The notes beneath the pieces were generated by a model. The model was not told where the DNA came from, did no database searches, and worked only from the letters and a program-made list of their open reading frames with translations. Position numbers and translations under genes: made by a program. Positions 46,060 to 54,717 of a DNA stretch of 64,000 nt are shown here, piece after piece. The DNA is taken from contig JBGAGK010000010.1 of NCBI GenBank assembly GCA_044226785.1, forward strand, positions 47,448 to 111,447. Direction: 5' to 3'. Position 1 is the first letter of the stretch, and each line of letters starts with the position of its first letter. Origin of the DNA: TMP-86 sp039807285. GTDB lineage: Bacteria > Pseudomonadota > Gammaproteobacteria > Steroidobacterales > Steroidobacteraceae.

Positions 46060-47963
46060 GCACCGCCTCCTGCCGTACCATTGACCGGAATCGCGACATG
46101 CAGGGAAGCGCCAAGTCCCACGCCTTCACTCGCCGCCCAGATACGACCACCCATGCTGGCAACCGCGTTGGCGCACCAATGCAGACCCAACCCGTGATTG
46201 GTCTCCGACGGTTTGGTGGAAAATCCGCGTTCGAATACGCGTTGCAGGTTCTCCCGCGCAATACCGACGCCATCGTCCTGGCAGACCAGATGAAGCTGGT
46301 CCCGGTCCTGCTCCCGGAGGATCTCCGCACTGACGCGCAAACGGCCCGATTCACGGCCCGCCGCGCGAACGGCATCGGCCGCGTTGATGATCAGATTCTG
46401 GAGGATCAACCTGACTACCGTTCGCGCCACGCGCACGGGCCCGATTCCCTGCAGTGTGGCATCGCTTTCCACGGCGAGGCGTGCACGGCACTCGTCGGGC
46501 ACGATCTCGAGACTCTGGCCGACGAGGTCGGGCAGGTTCACCGGCTCGGAAACGTGTTCGCTGCGCGAGGAACGCAGCTGTTCGCTCAAGGTCGATTGCA
46601 CGACGGCGCTCTGGCGCTTGAGTACCGCCAGATCCTCCTTCGCACCCTCGAGCGTGCGCACCACTTCGGCGCATCCGAGTCTGAGAAACCGCGTGAGATC
46701 TTCCCGGCGCTGCGCATCCGCCGCATCGCCCGCAAGTTCGGTCGATGCTTGCGCAAGATCCGCCGCCGGAAGCCGGCGCAGCCTGTCCTCGAGCGAAGAC
46801 AGGCGGACGCCCAGCGGCGTCATGGCATTGCCCAGGTTGTGCAGCACTCCACGCGCCAGCTCGGCGAATCCTGACTGGTAGGCCCGATCGACCAGTTCCT
46901 GCCGTGCCGCGTTGAGCCGGTCCAGCATCCGGTCGAATTCCGCCGCGAGCCGGCCGATCTCGCCTGTCGGCGGCAGATTCAGCCGGCTGTCGAATGCATC
47001 GCCATGTCCAATCGCCACGGCATGCCGGGTCATTGCGGCCAGCGGGCCGAGCACCAGGCGGTTCAGCAGGATCAGCAACAGCACCAAAACGCCCACCGCG
47101 GCCGCGCCGAAATAGATGGAAGCGTAGTGCACCACGGCGCGTCCCTGTTCGCTGATGCGACGGGGCACATCCACTCGCAGCGTCATGACCGGACGGCCAT
47201 GAATGTCCGTCAGCGTCTGGAATACCTGGGTCATCTCGCGGGTCTCGACCAGGTCCCCGCCAGTCGCGTGTCCCGCCGGCGGTATGCCGGCACCCGGTTC
47301 CACGGGCGAAACCGCAGCCTGCGACTGGGCGCCTATCAGACGGATTTCGGATTCACCCAGCGTCCGGCACAGGATCACCATGCCCCGGGAAGGTCCGTGC
47401 CCGAGTCCATCCAGGATGGGCGCGCCAGCCACCATCATGATGCCGAGGTTGGTCCTGATCAGTCCGCTGACACCCTGATTCGCCGGCATCGTTCGCAGCC
47501 AGGGAAAGTCCGGCGGGAGACGGCCGTCACGCACCAGGTCGAACGGCAGTTCGCGGCCGCTCGACAGATCGCGGACACCGTGAGTCAGCACATGTCCCGA
47601 CGTATCGACGATCAGCAACGCGTTGACGTTGAGCTGCCGCAGCGCCAGTCGCGTGATGTTCGTCTCGACGAAGCCGGGATCCTTCTGTTGCGCGAAACGC
47701 CAGGTGTCCGCCCAGTTGCCCCAGTCGGTGGCGCTGATTTGCAGACGCTGCAAGGTCTCGTCCATTGCAAAGCCCACCCGGCGCATGGATATGCGGGCAT
47801 CGTCACGCTCCAGGGCGGAGAAGCTGGGCAGCAGCACCTGCCGCTGGATCGTCAGCTCGAGCAGCCCGAGGGCGACGAACAGGAGCGCCAGCAGTGTCAT
47901 GACCTTGAACCGGATGCTCACGTACGCACGAGGTATCCATCGACGGCGCCGGCCGTCGTTCAC
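46056..47963 (-). CDS. Sensor histidine kinase with periplasmic CHASE4-like domain
   Basis: A 635-residue membrane kinase. Helix one spans about 20-40 and helix two about 283-305. Between them is a large periplasmic sensor with the ATDWGNWADTW signature of CHASE4. A HAMP segment follows, then an unusual dimerisation box with His375 in RGVLHNLGNAMTPLG, and an ATPase domain with NAADAV, DDGVGIA and GLGLHWC. The GTG at 47963 is the only possible upstream start, since a TGA lies in frame four codons before. It is coupled to the response regulator. CHASE4 ligands are unknown. Confidence 0.92.
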   Translation of the reverse strand: MNDGRRRRWIPRAYVSIRFKVMTLLALLFVALGLLELTIQRQVLLPSFSALERDDARISMRRVGFAMDETLQRLQISATDWGNWADTWRFAQQKDPGFVETNITRLALRQLNVNALLIVDTSGHVLTHGVRDLSSGRELPFDLVRDGRLPPDFPWLRTMPANQGVSGLIRTNLGIMMVAGAPILDGLGHGPSRGMVILCRTLGESEIRLIGAQSQAAVSPVEPGAGIPPAGHATGGDLVETREMTQVFQTLTDIHGRPVMTLRVDVPRRISEQGRAVVHYASIYFGAAAVGVLVLLLILLNRLVLGPLAAMTRHAVAIGHGDAFDSRLNLPPTGEIGRLAAEFDRMLDRLNAARQELVDRAYQSGFAELARGVLHNLGNAMTPLGVRLSSLEDRLRRLPAADLAQASTELAGDAADAQRREDLTRFLRLGCAEVVRTLEGAKEDLAVLKRQSAVVQSTLSEQLRSSRSEHVSEPVNLPDLVGQSLEIVPDECRARLAVESDATLQGIGPVRVARTVVRLILQNLIINAADAVRAAGRESGRLRVSAEILREQDRDQLHLVCQDDGVGIARENLQRVFERGFSTKPSETNHGLGLHWCANAVASMGGRIWAASEGVGLGASLHVAIPVNGTAGGGA

Positions 47964-47981
47964 GCGACATATTCATGTCGC
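47964..47981. promoter_or_regulatory. Palindrome directly before the histidine kinase start
   Basis: A perfect inverted repeat with seven-base arms, GCGACAT and ATGTCGC, and a four-base centre. It abuts the GTG start codon of the kinase gene, where a hairpin in the mRNA or a bound protein would limit translation or transcription. It also contains the in-frame TGA that fixes the start. Confidence 0.4.
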
Positions 47982-48080
47982 AGGCGCTGGAATTGCCTTG
48001 ATTTCATTCACAGATCCACGCAGACACTGCGGCTGTGGCGCCGCATCATGCAATTTGCGGGAAACCCCTAATCGACGAAT

Positions 48081-48824
48081 TCAGCCGGAAACGGCTGGAA
48101 GACCGCGCAGCACGTCCAGCACGGCATCCGCGCACTCCCGGCGGCACACCAGCAGATCCGGCAGCAGCGTATTGCGCTGGTTGTAGCGCAGCTCGCTGCC
48201 GTCGAGCCGGCTGACATGCAACCCGGCGGCCTGTGCCACGGCCACCGGCGCGCAGGAATCCCACTCGTACTGCCCGCCGGAATGAAGGTAGATATCGGCC
48301 TCATTGCGCAGGACGGCCATGGCCTTGGCGCCGGCTGATCCCATGGGAATGAGTTCGGCATCCAGTCCTCGCGCGACCGCCACCGCTTCGGCGGCGGGCC
48401 GGGTGCGGCTCACCACCATGCGCAAGCGTCCCGTCCACCGCGGTGGTTCTTTTGCAGAACCGCTGTCCAGCACCAGCGAAAGGCCAGGCAACGCCACGGC
48501 GCCCAGCGCGGCATGACCCTGCACCGCGAGTGCCACGTGCACGGCCCAGTCGGTTCGCCGCTCGCCGAATTCACGCGTGCCATCCAGCGGATCCACGATC
48601 CATACCCGCAAGTGCCGCAGCCGATCCGCATCGTCCTTCTCCTCCTCGGACAGGATGGCATCATCGGGGCGGTGGCACCGCAATGCCTCCATGATGAATG
48701 CATTGGACACGCGGTCCCCGACACGGCCCAGCGCCTGGCCTTCGAACAGGCGGCTCTCCTGCACCTGGAGCAGCAACCGCCCTGCGTACCCGGCGATGTG
48801 GCGTGCCAGTTCGATGTCGTTCAT
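48081..48824 (-). CDS. cysQ: 3'(2'),5'-bisphosphate nucleotidase
   Basis: A 247-residue member of the inositol monophosphatase superfamily. The metal-binding motifs are ILSEEEKDD, VDPLDGTREF and YEWDSCAPVAVA. It removes the 3'-phosphate from adenosine 3',5'-bisphosphate (or PAPS), which builds up when sulfate is reduced or transferred. It is the last gene of cysD-cysNC-cysQ, with its start overlapping the cysNC stop by four bases. Confidence 0.93.
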   Translation of the reverse strand: MNDIELARHIAGYAGRLLLQVQESRLFEGQALGRVGDRVSNAFIMEALRCHRPDDAILSEEEKDDADRLRHLRVWIVDPLDGTREFGERRTDWAVHVALAVQGHAALGAVALPGLSLVLDSGSAKEPPRWTGRLRMVVSRTRPAAEAVAVARGLDAELIPMGSAGAKAMAVLRNEADIYLHSGGQYEWDSCAPVAVAQAAGLHVSRLDGSELRYNQRNTLLPDLLVCRRECADAVLDVLRGLPAVSG

Positions 48825-50731
48825 GCGATCAGAGTCTCGACGATCAGATCCGCCGCTTCCTCGGCGCTCATGCGCGTGGTGTCGATGCGGATTTCAGGAT
48901 CCAGCGGAGGTTCGTAGGGGCTGTCGATGCCGGTGAAATTCCGGAGCTGCCCGGCGCGTGCCTTTCGGTACAGGCCCTTCACGTCGCGTGCTTCCGCATC
49001 GGCAAGCGGCGTGTCGATGTGGATCTCGAGAAATTCGCCGGCAGCCATCATCTCGCGCACCATCTGACGCTCGGCGCGGAACGGCGAGATGAAGGCGGTG
49101 ATCACGATCAGTCCGGCATCGGTCATGAGGCGGGCCACCTCGCCCACGCGCCGGATGTTCTCCACGCGGTCCGCGTCGGTGAAGCCCAGATCCCGGTTCA
49201 GGCCATGGCGCACATTGTCACCATCGAGCAGGAAGGTATGGCGATTCATGCGTGTCAGCTTCTTCTCCACGAGGTTTGCGATGGTGGATTTGCCGGCGCC
49301 GGACAGGCCGGTGAACCACAACACCGCCGGTCGCTGGTTCTTCAACGCGGCGTGTGCCTCGCGAGTGACATCCAGGGCCTGCCAGTGCACGTTCTGGCTG
49401 CGGCGCAAGGCGAAATGCAGCATGCCGGCACAGACCGTCGCATGGGTGAGCCGGTCGATCAGGATGAACGCACCGAGCGTCCTGTTCTCATCGTAGGGTT
49501 CGAAGATCAGCGGCTGGTCGGTGCTCAGGTTGCACACGCCGATGGCATTGAGTTCCAGCGTCTTCGCGGCCAGATGCTCCAGGGTGTTGACGTTGATCTG
49601 GTACTTCGGTGGCTGGATGGTGGCGGACACCGTCTGGGTGGCGAGCTTGAGCCAGTAGCTGCGGCCCGGCAGGAGCGGTTCCTCCGCCATCCATACCAGG
49701 GTCGCCTCGAACTGGTCGGCCATCTGCGCCGGCTCGACGGCACTGGTGATCACGTTGCCGCGGCTGCAGTCGATCTCGTCGGCGAGGCACAGCGTCACCG
49801 ACTGGCCGGCCACCGCCCGCCCCAGATCGCCCTCGTAGGTGACAATACGACTGACCGTGCTCGTCCTGCCCGAAGGCAGTACGCGGACGGCGTCCCCGGG
49901 CTGGACGGTGCCGGAGCAGATCAGACCGGCGAATCCCCTGAAGTCCTGGTTCGGCCGGCTGACCCACTGCACGGGCAGACGGAAAGGACGGCCCTGCGCA
50001 GGCGTGACATCGATGTCCACCGACTCCAGATACTCCAACAGCGCAGGACCGTCGTACCAGGGCATCCGGGCAGAGCGCGAGACGATGTTGTCACCCGCCA
50101 CGCCGGAGGTCGGGATGGAGATGACATCCTGAACACCGATCGACCGGGCAAACTGCTCATAGTCCGTCACGATGGACCGGAACTTCGCCTCCTCGTATCC
50201 GGCCAGATCCATTTTCGTGACCACCAGCACCAGCCTGCGGACACCGATCAGGTGCGCAAGAAAGCTGTGACGGCGCGTCTGCGTCAGCACGCCCTTGCGT
50301 GCATCGACCATGATCACGGCCACGTCGGCCGTCGATGCACCCGTGATCATGTTGCGCGTGTACTGCTCGTGGCCAGGGGTGTCGGCCACGATGAACGTGC
50401 GCCGGGGGGTGGAAAAATAGCGCCAGGCCACGTCGATGGTGATGCCCTGTTCGCGCTCGGCGGCAAGTCCGTCCACCAGCAGCGCGAAATCCAGGTTCCG
50501 GCCCTGGGTGCCAAGCCTGCGGCTGTCGGCCTCGAGCGCTTCGAGCTGGTCCTTGCGAATCATGTTCGCGTCGTACAGCAGGCGGCCGATCAGCGTGGAC
50601 TTGCCATCATCCACGCTTCCGCAGGTGATGAAGCGCAGCAGGCCACGCGACGGACTGCCTGCAGTTCCCTGACCGCTGTCCGGCGCCACCGGCGACTCGC
50701 CCGTGGCGGCGACCTGTTGCGACTCCGCCAT
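48821..50731 (-). CDS. cysNC: Bifunctional sulfate adenylyltransferase subunit 1 / adenylylsulfate kinase
   Basis: A 636-residue fusion. The N-terminal part is a GTPase like elongation factor Tu (TCGSVDDGKSTLIGRLLYD, DTPGHEQYTRNM and TKMDL), which powers sulfate adenylation by CysD. The C-terminal part, from about residue 455, is APS kinase with GLSGAGKSTIA and RHGLNRDLGFTDADR, making PAPS. Fused CysN-CysC (NodQ-like) forms are common in proteobacteria. It overlaps cysD by one base and cysQ by four. Confidence 0.96.
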   Translation of the reverse strand: MAESQQVAATGESPVAPDSGQGTAGSPSRGLLRFITCGSVDDGKSTLIGRLLYDANMIRKDQLEALEADSRRLGTQGRNLDFALLVDGLAAEREQGITIDVAWRYFSTPRRTFIVADTPGHEQYTRNMITGASTADVAVIMVDARKGVLTQTRRHSFLAHLIGVRRLVLVVTKMDLAGYEEAKFRSIVTDYEQFARSIGVQDVISIPTSGVAGDNIVSRSARMPWYDGPALLEYLESVDIDVTPAQGRPFRLPVQWVSRPNQDFRGFAGLICSGTVQPGDAVRVLPSGRTSTVSRIVTYEGDLGRAVAGQSVTLCLADEIDCSRGNVITSAVEPAQMADQFEATLVWMAEEPLLPGRSYWLKLATQTVSATIQPPKYQINVNTLEHLAAKTLELNAIGVCNLSTDQPLIFEPYDENRTLGAFILIDRLTHATVCAGMLHFALRRSQNVHWQALDVTREAHAALKNQRPAVLWFTGLSGAGKSTIANLVEKKLTRMNRHTFLLDGDNVRHGLNRDLGFTDADRVENIRRVGEVARLMTDAGLIVITAFISPFRAERQMVREMMAAGEFLEIHIDTPLADAEARDVKGLYRKARAGQLRNFTGIDSPYEPPLDPEIRIDTTRMSAEEAADLIVETLIA

Positions 50732-51657
50732 CAGAAATATCCTTCCTGCTTCTTCTTCTCCATGCTGCCCGCCTGATCCCTGTCGATGGCGCGACCCTGC
50801 CGCTCGGACAGACCGGAGTGCCGCATTTCCTCGATGATCGCGGACAGTGTCCGCGCGGTGCTCTCGACCGCACCGGTGAGCGGATAGCAGCCCAGCGTGC
50901 GGAACCGGATGTTGCGGACTTGTGGCTCCTCGCCCGCCTTCAGCGGAAACCGCCCGTCATCCACCATCAGGATCATCCCGTCGCGCTCCACCGTCGGGCG
51001 CGGCGCGGCGAAGTACAGTGGCACCACCGGGATCCTTTCGAGCTGGATGTATTGCCAGACGTCGAGTTCGGTCCAGTTCGACAGTGGGAAGACGCGAATG
51101 CTTTCTCCGCGCGCCTTGCGCGCGTTGTACAGATCCCACAGCTCAGGCCGCTGGCGCTTGGGATCCCAGCGATGATGGGCTGCACGGAACGAAAAGATGC
51201 GCTCCTTGGCGCGACTGGCTTCCTCGTCGCGCCGCGCACCGCCAAACGCCACGTCGAACCCATGCTGGTCCAGCGCCTGCTTCAGGCCCTGCGTCTTCCA
51301 CAGGTCGGTATGCACCATCGAACCATGGTCAAAGGGATTTATGTTGCGCGCCATGGCCTCGGGATTCAGATGAACGATCAGCCGCATGCCGCTTTCCCTT
51401 GCCGCGCGCTCCCTCATCTCGTACATGTCCCGGAATTTCCAGGTGGTGTCCACATGCAGCAATGGAAACGGAGGCGGCGCGGGGTGGAATGCCTTGCGGG
51501 CCAGGTGCAGCATGCAGGCAGAGTCCTTGCCGATGGAGTACAGCATGACCGGCCGTTCGCTCTCGGCCACCACCTCGCGCATGATATGGATGCTCTCGGC
51601 CTCGAGCCGTTGAAGGTGGGAAAGCTCCAACGGTTCAATCGCTTGCGGAACTTGCAT
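50731..51657 (-). CDS. cysD: Sulfate adenylyltransferase subunit 2
   Basis: A 308-residue PP-loop ATPase with the SIGKDSACMLHLA motif, FGGARRDEEASRAKERIFSFR and the C-terminal GRAIDRDQAGSMEKKKQEGYF region of CysD. With CysN it makes adenylylsulfate from sulfate and ATP. The start at 51657 gives the usual length. It is the first gene of a three-gene operon and is divergent from hsp20-lon across 184 bases. Confidence 0.96.
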   Translation of the reverse strand: MQVPQAIEPLELSHLQRLEAESIHIMREVVAESERPVMLYSIGKDSACMLHLARKAFHPAPPPFPLLHVDTTWKFRDMYEMRERAARESGMRLIVHLNPEAMARNINPFDHGSMVHTDLWKTQGLKQALDQHGFDVAFGGARRDEEASRAKERIFSFRAAHHRWDPKRQRPELWDLYNARKARGESIRVFPLSNWTELDVWQYIQLERIPVVPLYFAAPRPTVERDGMILMVDDGRFPLKAGEEPQVRNIRFRTLGCYPLTGAVESTARTLSAIIEEMRHSGLSERQGRAIDRDQAGSMEKKKQEGYF

Positions 51658-51775
51658 CGGGTCATTATCCCATTCCGGCCGCCGATTCAGGCAGGATTTG
51701 CGCGGACCGGGGCCTGGCCACGCCCGGTGCCGGCACATCCCCGCCAGCGGGGTTCAGCCGGGAAACCCGCGGGCA

Positions 51776-51804
51776 CTTTTGTTTCCCGGGCGAGTCCCCA
51801 TCAT
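51776..51804 (+). promoter_or_regulatory. Heat-shock (sigma-32-like) promoter candidate for hsp20-lon
   Basis: CCCCATCAT at 51796-51804 is close to the sigma-32 -10 consensus (CCCCATNTA). CTTTTGT at 51776-51782, 13 bases upstream, is a weak match to the -35 box CTTGAA. The position fits two heat-shock genes downstream. Transcription would start around 51811, ahead of the preferred Hsp20 ATG at 51842. Confidence 0.4.
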
Positions 51805-51817
51805 GAGTGCTCATGAT
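51800..51817. promoter_or_regulatory. Eight-base-arm palindrome upstream of hsp20
   Basis: ATCATGAG and CTCATGAT flank a two-base centre, a perfect 18-base inverted repeat. It overlaps the -10 and start region of the proposed heat-shock promoter, where a repressor would block transcription, or it could fold in the leader RNA. It is not the CIRCE element of HrcA. The regulator is unknown. Confidence 0.5.
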
Positions 51818-51841
51818 CAAAGGCGTTGCGGGAATCCGTAC

Positions 51842-52252
51842 ATGAAACCACGCGCAAACCCCGGCTGGATGTGGGCAGATGCCTGCGCACTGGTCGATGA
51901 AGCCGAACAGCTCCACCGGCGCTTCTATCGGCTGCTGGCCAGGCCTTCTGCCCAGCCAACCTGGGAACCACCGGTCAATGTGTTTCGCAGTGCCGGCACC
52001 TGGTCCATCGTGGTGGCCCTGCCAGGCGCCCGCGCCGACCATGTCAGCATCGATATCCATGAGGGCGCCATCGAAATCACGGCCCAGGTTGCACCACCGG
52101 CTCCGGGATTCGGGTCCGGCATCGAGCGTCTGGAGATCCCCTACGGCCGGATGCGCCGCCAGATCAGCCTGCCTTCCGGACGATATGCCGTGACCGAGCA
52201 CCGGCTCGAGTTGGGCTGTCTGTATCTGAAACTCACCGAGATCCACCGATGA
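51842..52252 (+). CDS. Small heat-shock protein of the Hsp20 / alpha-crystallin family
   Basis: About 136 residues. The alpha-crystallin domain (PPVNVFRSAGTWSIVVALPGARADHVSIDIHEGAIEITAQV, then RLEIPYGRMRRQISLP) is clear, while the C-terminal IxI tail is missing or degenerate (LKLTEIHR). It holds unfolding proteins. The start at 51842 is preferred because an earlier ATG at 51803 lies inside the palindrome and before the likely transcription start. Its stop overlaps the lon ATG by four bases, so chaperone and protease are made together. Confidence 0.88.
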   Translation: MKPRANPGWMWADACALVDEAEQLHRRFYRLLARPSAQPTWEPPVNVFRSAGTWSIVVALPGARADHVSIDIHEGAIEITAQVAPPAPGFGSGIERLEIPYGRMRRQISLPSGRYAVTEHRLELGCLYLKLTEIHR

Positions 52253-54633
52253 ACGAACCGCTGGACCAGAAGGACGCAAAGGACAGTCAACCCCACACCG
52301 CGGCAGCGGAGGATGTGCTGCTCATCGTGCCGGTCCGGAACGTGGTTCTGTTTCCGGGCGTGGTGCTGCCCATCACCGTGGGCCGCGACAAGTCCCTGGC
52401 TGCCGCGCAGGAGGCCGTGCGCACGCAACGCAGGATAGGCCTGCTGCTGCAGACCGACCATGCGGTCGATGAACCCACGGCGTCGCAACTGCACCGTGTC
52501 GGCACTTCGGCCGCCATCGTGCGCTTCGTCACCGCACCGGATGGCACCCATTACCTCATCTGCCAGGGTGAGCAGCGATTTCGCGTCCTCGACTATGTCA
52601 GTGAGGCGCCCTTCCTGGTGGCACGTGTCGAGTTCCATCATGAACCGGCCACGCTCGACAAGGAGACTGAAGGCCGTGGCATCAGCCTGAAGGAACGGGC
52701 GCTGGAAGCCCTGTCCCTGCTTCCCCAGGCGCCCGGGGAACTGGCCAATGCCATTCAAGGCATCGAATCGGTGCCGCTGCTGGCGGATGTCGTGGCCAAT
52801 TTCATGGATGTGAAGAGCGCGGAAAAGCAGGAATTGCTGGAAGCCTACGATCTCAAGGACCGGCTGGACCGGGTGCTTTCACTGCTGGCGCACCGCATAG
52901 AGGCGCTGAAGGTGTCACGGCAGATCGATCAGCGCACGCAATCCGCACTGGATGAGCGCCAGAAGGAGATCATCCTGCGCGAGCGCCTCAAGCAGATCCG
53001 CGAGGAACTCGGTGAAGGAGACGGTGCTTCCGCCGACCTGAAGGATCTGCGGGACAGCATTGCAAAAGCCGGCATGCCGGAAGAGGTGCAGGAGCAGGCA
53101 CTGAAGGAACTGGCGCGGCTCGATCGCATGCCGGAGGCCTCGGGTGAATACTCCATGGTCCGCAATTACCTCGACTGGCTGATCGGCATGCCCTGGTCGA
53201 AGCTGGATGCCGAGCAGCACGACATCGATCGGGCACGCGCCGTTCTCGACGAAGATCACCATGGTCTGGAGAAGATCAAGCGGCGCATCCTGGAATTCCT
53301 CGCCGTGCGCAAACTCAATCCGCAGGGACGCAGCCCCATCCTGTGCTTCGTCGGTCCTCCGGGCGTGGGCAAGACCTCGCTCGGTCAGAGCATCGCCCGG
53401 GCGCTGGGACTCAAGTTCCAGCGCGTGTCACTGGGCGGCGTCCATGACGAAGCGGAGATCCGGGGTCATCGGCGCACCTACATCGGCGCCCTGCCGGGCA
53501 ACATCGTGCAGGCGGTGCGCAAGGCCGGTACCCGCAACCCGGTGCTGATGCTGGATGAAGTGGACAAGCTGTCGGCCAGCTTCCAGGGCGATCCGTCCTC
53601 GGCGCTGCTGGAAGTGCTCGACCCCGAACAGAACAACACGTTCCGCGACAATTTCCTGGCCGTGCCCTTCGATCTGTCCAGGGTCCTGTTCATCGCCACC
53701 GCCAATGTCCTGGAAAATGTCCCGGCACCGCTCCGCGACCGCATGGAGATCATCGAGCTGACCGGGTACACGGAAGAGGAAAAGCTGCAGATAGCAAGGC
53801 ACTTCCTGATGAGGCGCCAGCTCGCGGCCAATGGCCTGACCGCGGCACAGGTCGAGATTTCCGATGAGGCGTTGCGCCTGCTCATCAGCCAGTACACGCG
53901 CGAATCCGGCATCAGGAGTCTCGAACGCCAGATCGGCGCGGTGTTGCGCCACTCGGCAGTGCAGATCGCACAAGGCAGTCCCGGTCCGGTGCAAATCGGG
54001 CCCGCGGACATCGAACGGATCCTGGGCAAGCCGCGCTTCGAGAACGAGGTGGCGCTGCGCACGGCGGTACCCGGCGTGGCCACCGGGCTTGCCTGGACAC
54101 CGGTGGGCGGGGACATCCTGTTCATCGAGTCCAGTCGCGTGTCCGGCAATGGCAAGCTCACTCTCACCGGACAGCTCGGTGATGTCATGAAGGAGAGTGC
54201 GCAGGCCGCCGTGACCCTGGTCAAGTCACTCGCTGATCGCCTTCGCATCGACACGGCACAGCTGGCCAGCAGCGACCTGCACATCCATGTTCCCGCCGGC
54301 GCGACCCCCAAGGACGGGCCCAGTGCGGGCGTGGCACTGGTGGCCTCCCTGGCTTCGCTCCTGACCCAGCGAACCGTTCGCTCCGATGTCGCCATGACCG
54401 GCGAGATCAGTCTGCGGGGCCTGGTGCTGCCGGTGGGCGGCATCAAGGAGAAATGCATCGCCGCGGCGCGCGCCGGCATCCGGACGGTCATCCTGCCGGC
54501 CCGCAACCGCCGTGATCTGGATGAGATTCCCGAGAGCGTGCGGAACACCCTGCAGTTCGTCTGGGTCGATCGGGTCGAGGAGATGCTGGATCAGGCACTG
54601 GATGGTGCTCCGCTCTCGCGCGCAGCCGCGTAG
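52249..54633 (+). CDS. lon: ATP-dependent protease Lon
   Basis: A 794-residue LonA. The N-terminal substrate domain begins with the LLIVPVRNVVLFPGVVLPI segment. The AAA+ module has the Walker A GPPGVGKT at 369-376 and the Walker B segment LMLDEVDKL. The protease domain has the Ser692-Lys735 dyad (KDGPSAG and GGIKEKC). It degrades damaged and regulatory proteins, including many antitoxins such as VapB and Phd, so it would control both toxin-antitoxin pairs of this window. It is coupled to the Hsp20 gene. Confidence 0.97.
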   Translation: MNEPLDQKDAKDSQPHTAAAEDVLLIVPVRNVVLFPGVVLPITVGRDKSLAAAQEAVRTQRRIGLLLQTDHAVDEPTASQLHRVGTSAAIVRFVTAPDGTHYLICQGEQRFRVLDYVSEAPFLVARVEFHHEPATLDKETEGRGISLKERALEALSLLPQAPGELANAIQGIESVPLLADVVANFMDVKSAEKQELLEAYDLKDRLDRVLSLLAHRIEALKVSRQIDQRTQSALDERQKEIILRERLKQIREELGEGDGASADLKDLRDSIAKAGMPEEVQEQALKELARLDRMPEASGEYSMVRNYLDWLIGMPWSKLDAEQHDIDRARAVLDEDHHGLEKIKRRILEFLAVRKLNPQGRSPILCFVGPPGVGKTSLGQSIARALGLKFQRVSLGGVHDEAEIRGHRRTYIGALPGNIVQAVRKAGTRNPVLMLDEVDKLSASFQGDPSSALLEVLDPEQNNTFRDNFLAVPFDLSRVLFIATANVLENVPAPLRDRMEIIELTGYTEEEKLQIARHFLMRRQLAANGLTAAQVEISDEALRLLISQYTRESGIRSLERQIGAVLRHSAVQIAQGSPGPVQIGPADIERILGKPRFENEVALRTAVPGVATGLAWTPVGGDILFIESSRVSGNGKLTLTGQLGDVMKESAQAAVTLVKSLADRLRIDTAQLASSDLHIHVPAGATPKDGPSAGVALVASLASLLTQRTVRSDVAMTGEISLRGLVLPVGGIKEKCIAAARAGIRTVILPARNRRDLDEIPESVRNTLQFVWVDRVEEMLDQALDGAPLSRAAA

Positions 54634-54649
54634 GGCCCGGGAATCATCC

Positions 54650-54684
54650 CTGTCATACGGCTGTCACAGGTCCGCCGCTACACT
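54650..54684 (+). promoter_or_regulatory. Pho box and promoter of the phosphate-binding protein gene
   Basis: Two CTGTCA direct repeats eleven bases apart (54650-54668, CTGTCATACGGCTGTCACA) match the PhoB-binding consensus almost perfectly. A TACACT -10 element (54679-54684) follows ten bases later, the classical spacing at which PhoB replaces the -35 element. The gene should be switched on by phosphate starvation. Confidence 0.85.
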
Positions 54685-54717
54685 TGCGCGCATCGAACCT
54701 GCAACCCCCGGAGCCGC

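Noticed and set aside
48698..50776. A 692-codon open frame antisense to cysNC and cysQ
   Set aside because: No recognisable protein pattern, and the opposite strand encodes complete CysNC with all motifs.
51803..51841. Earlier start codon for Hsp20 at 51803
   Set aside because: It falls inside the 18-base palindrome, lacks a ribosome site and would precede the likely transcription start.
53478..54548. A 356-codon open frame antisense to lon
   Set aside because: Ser/Arg-rich shadow translation; Lon motifs on the plus strand are intact across the whole stretch.
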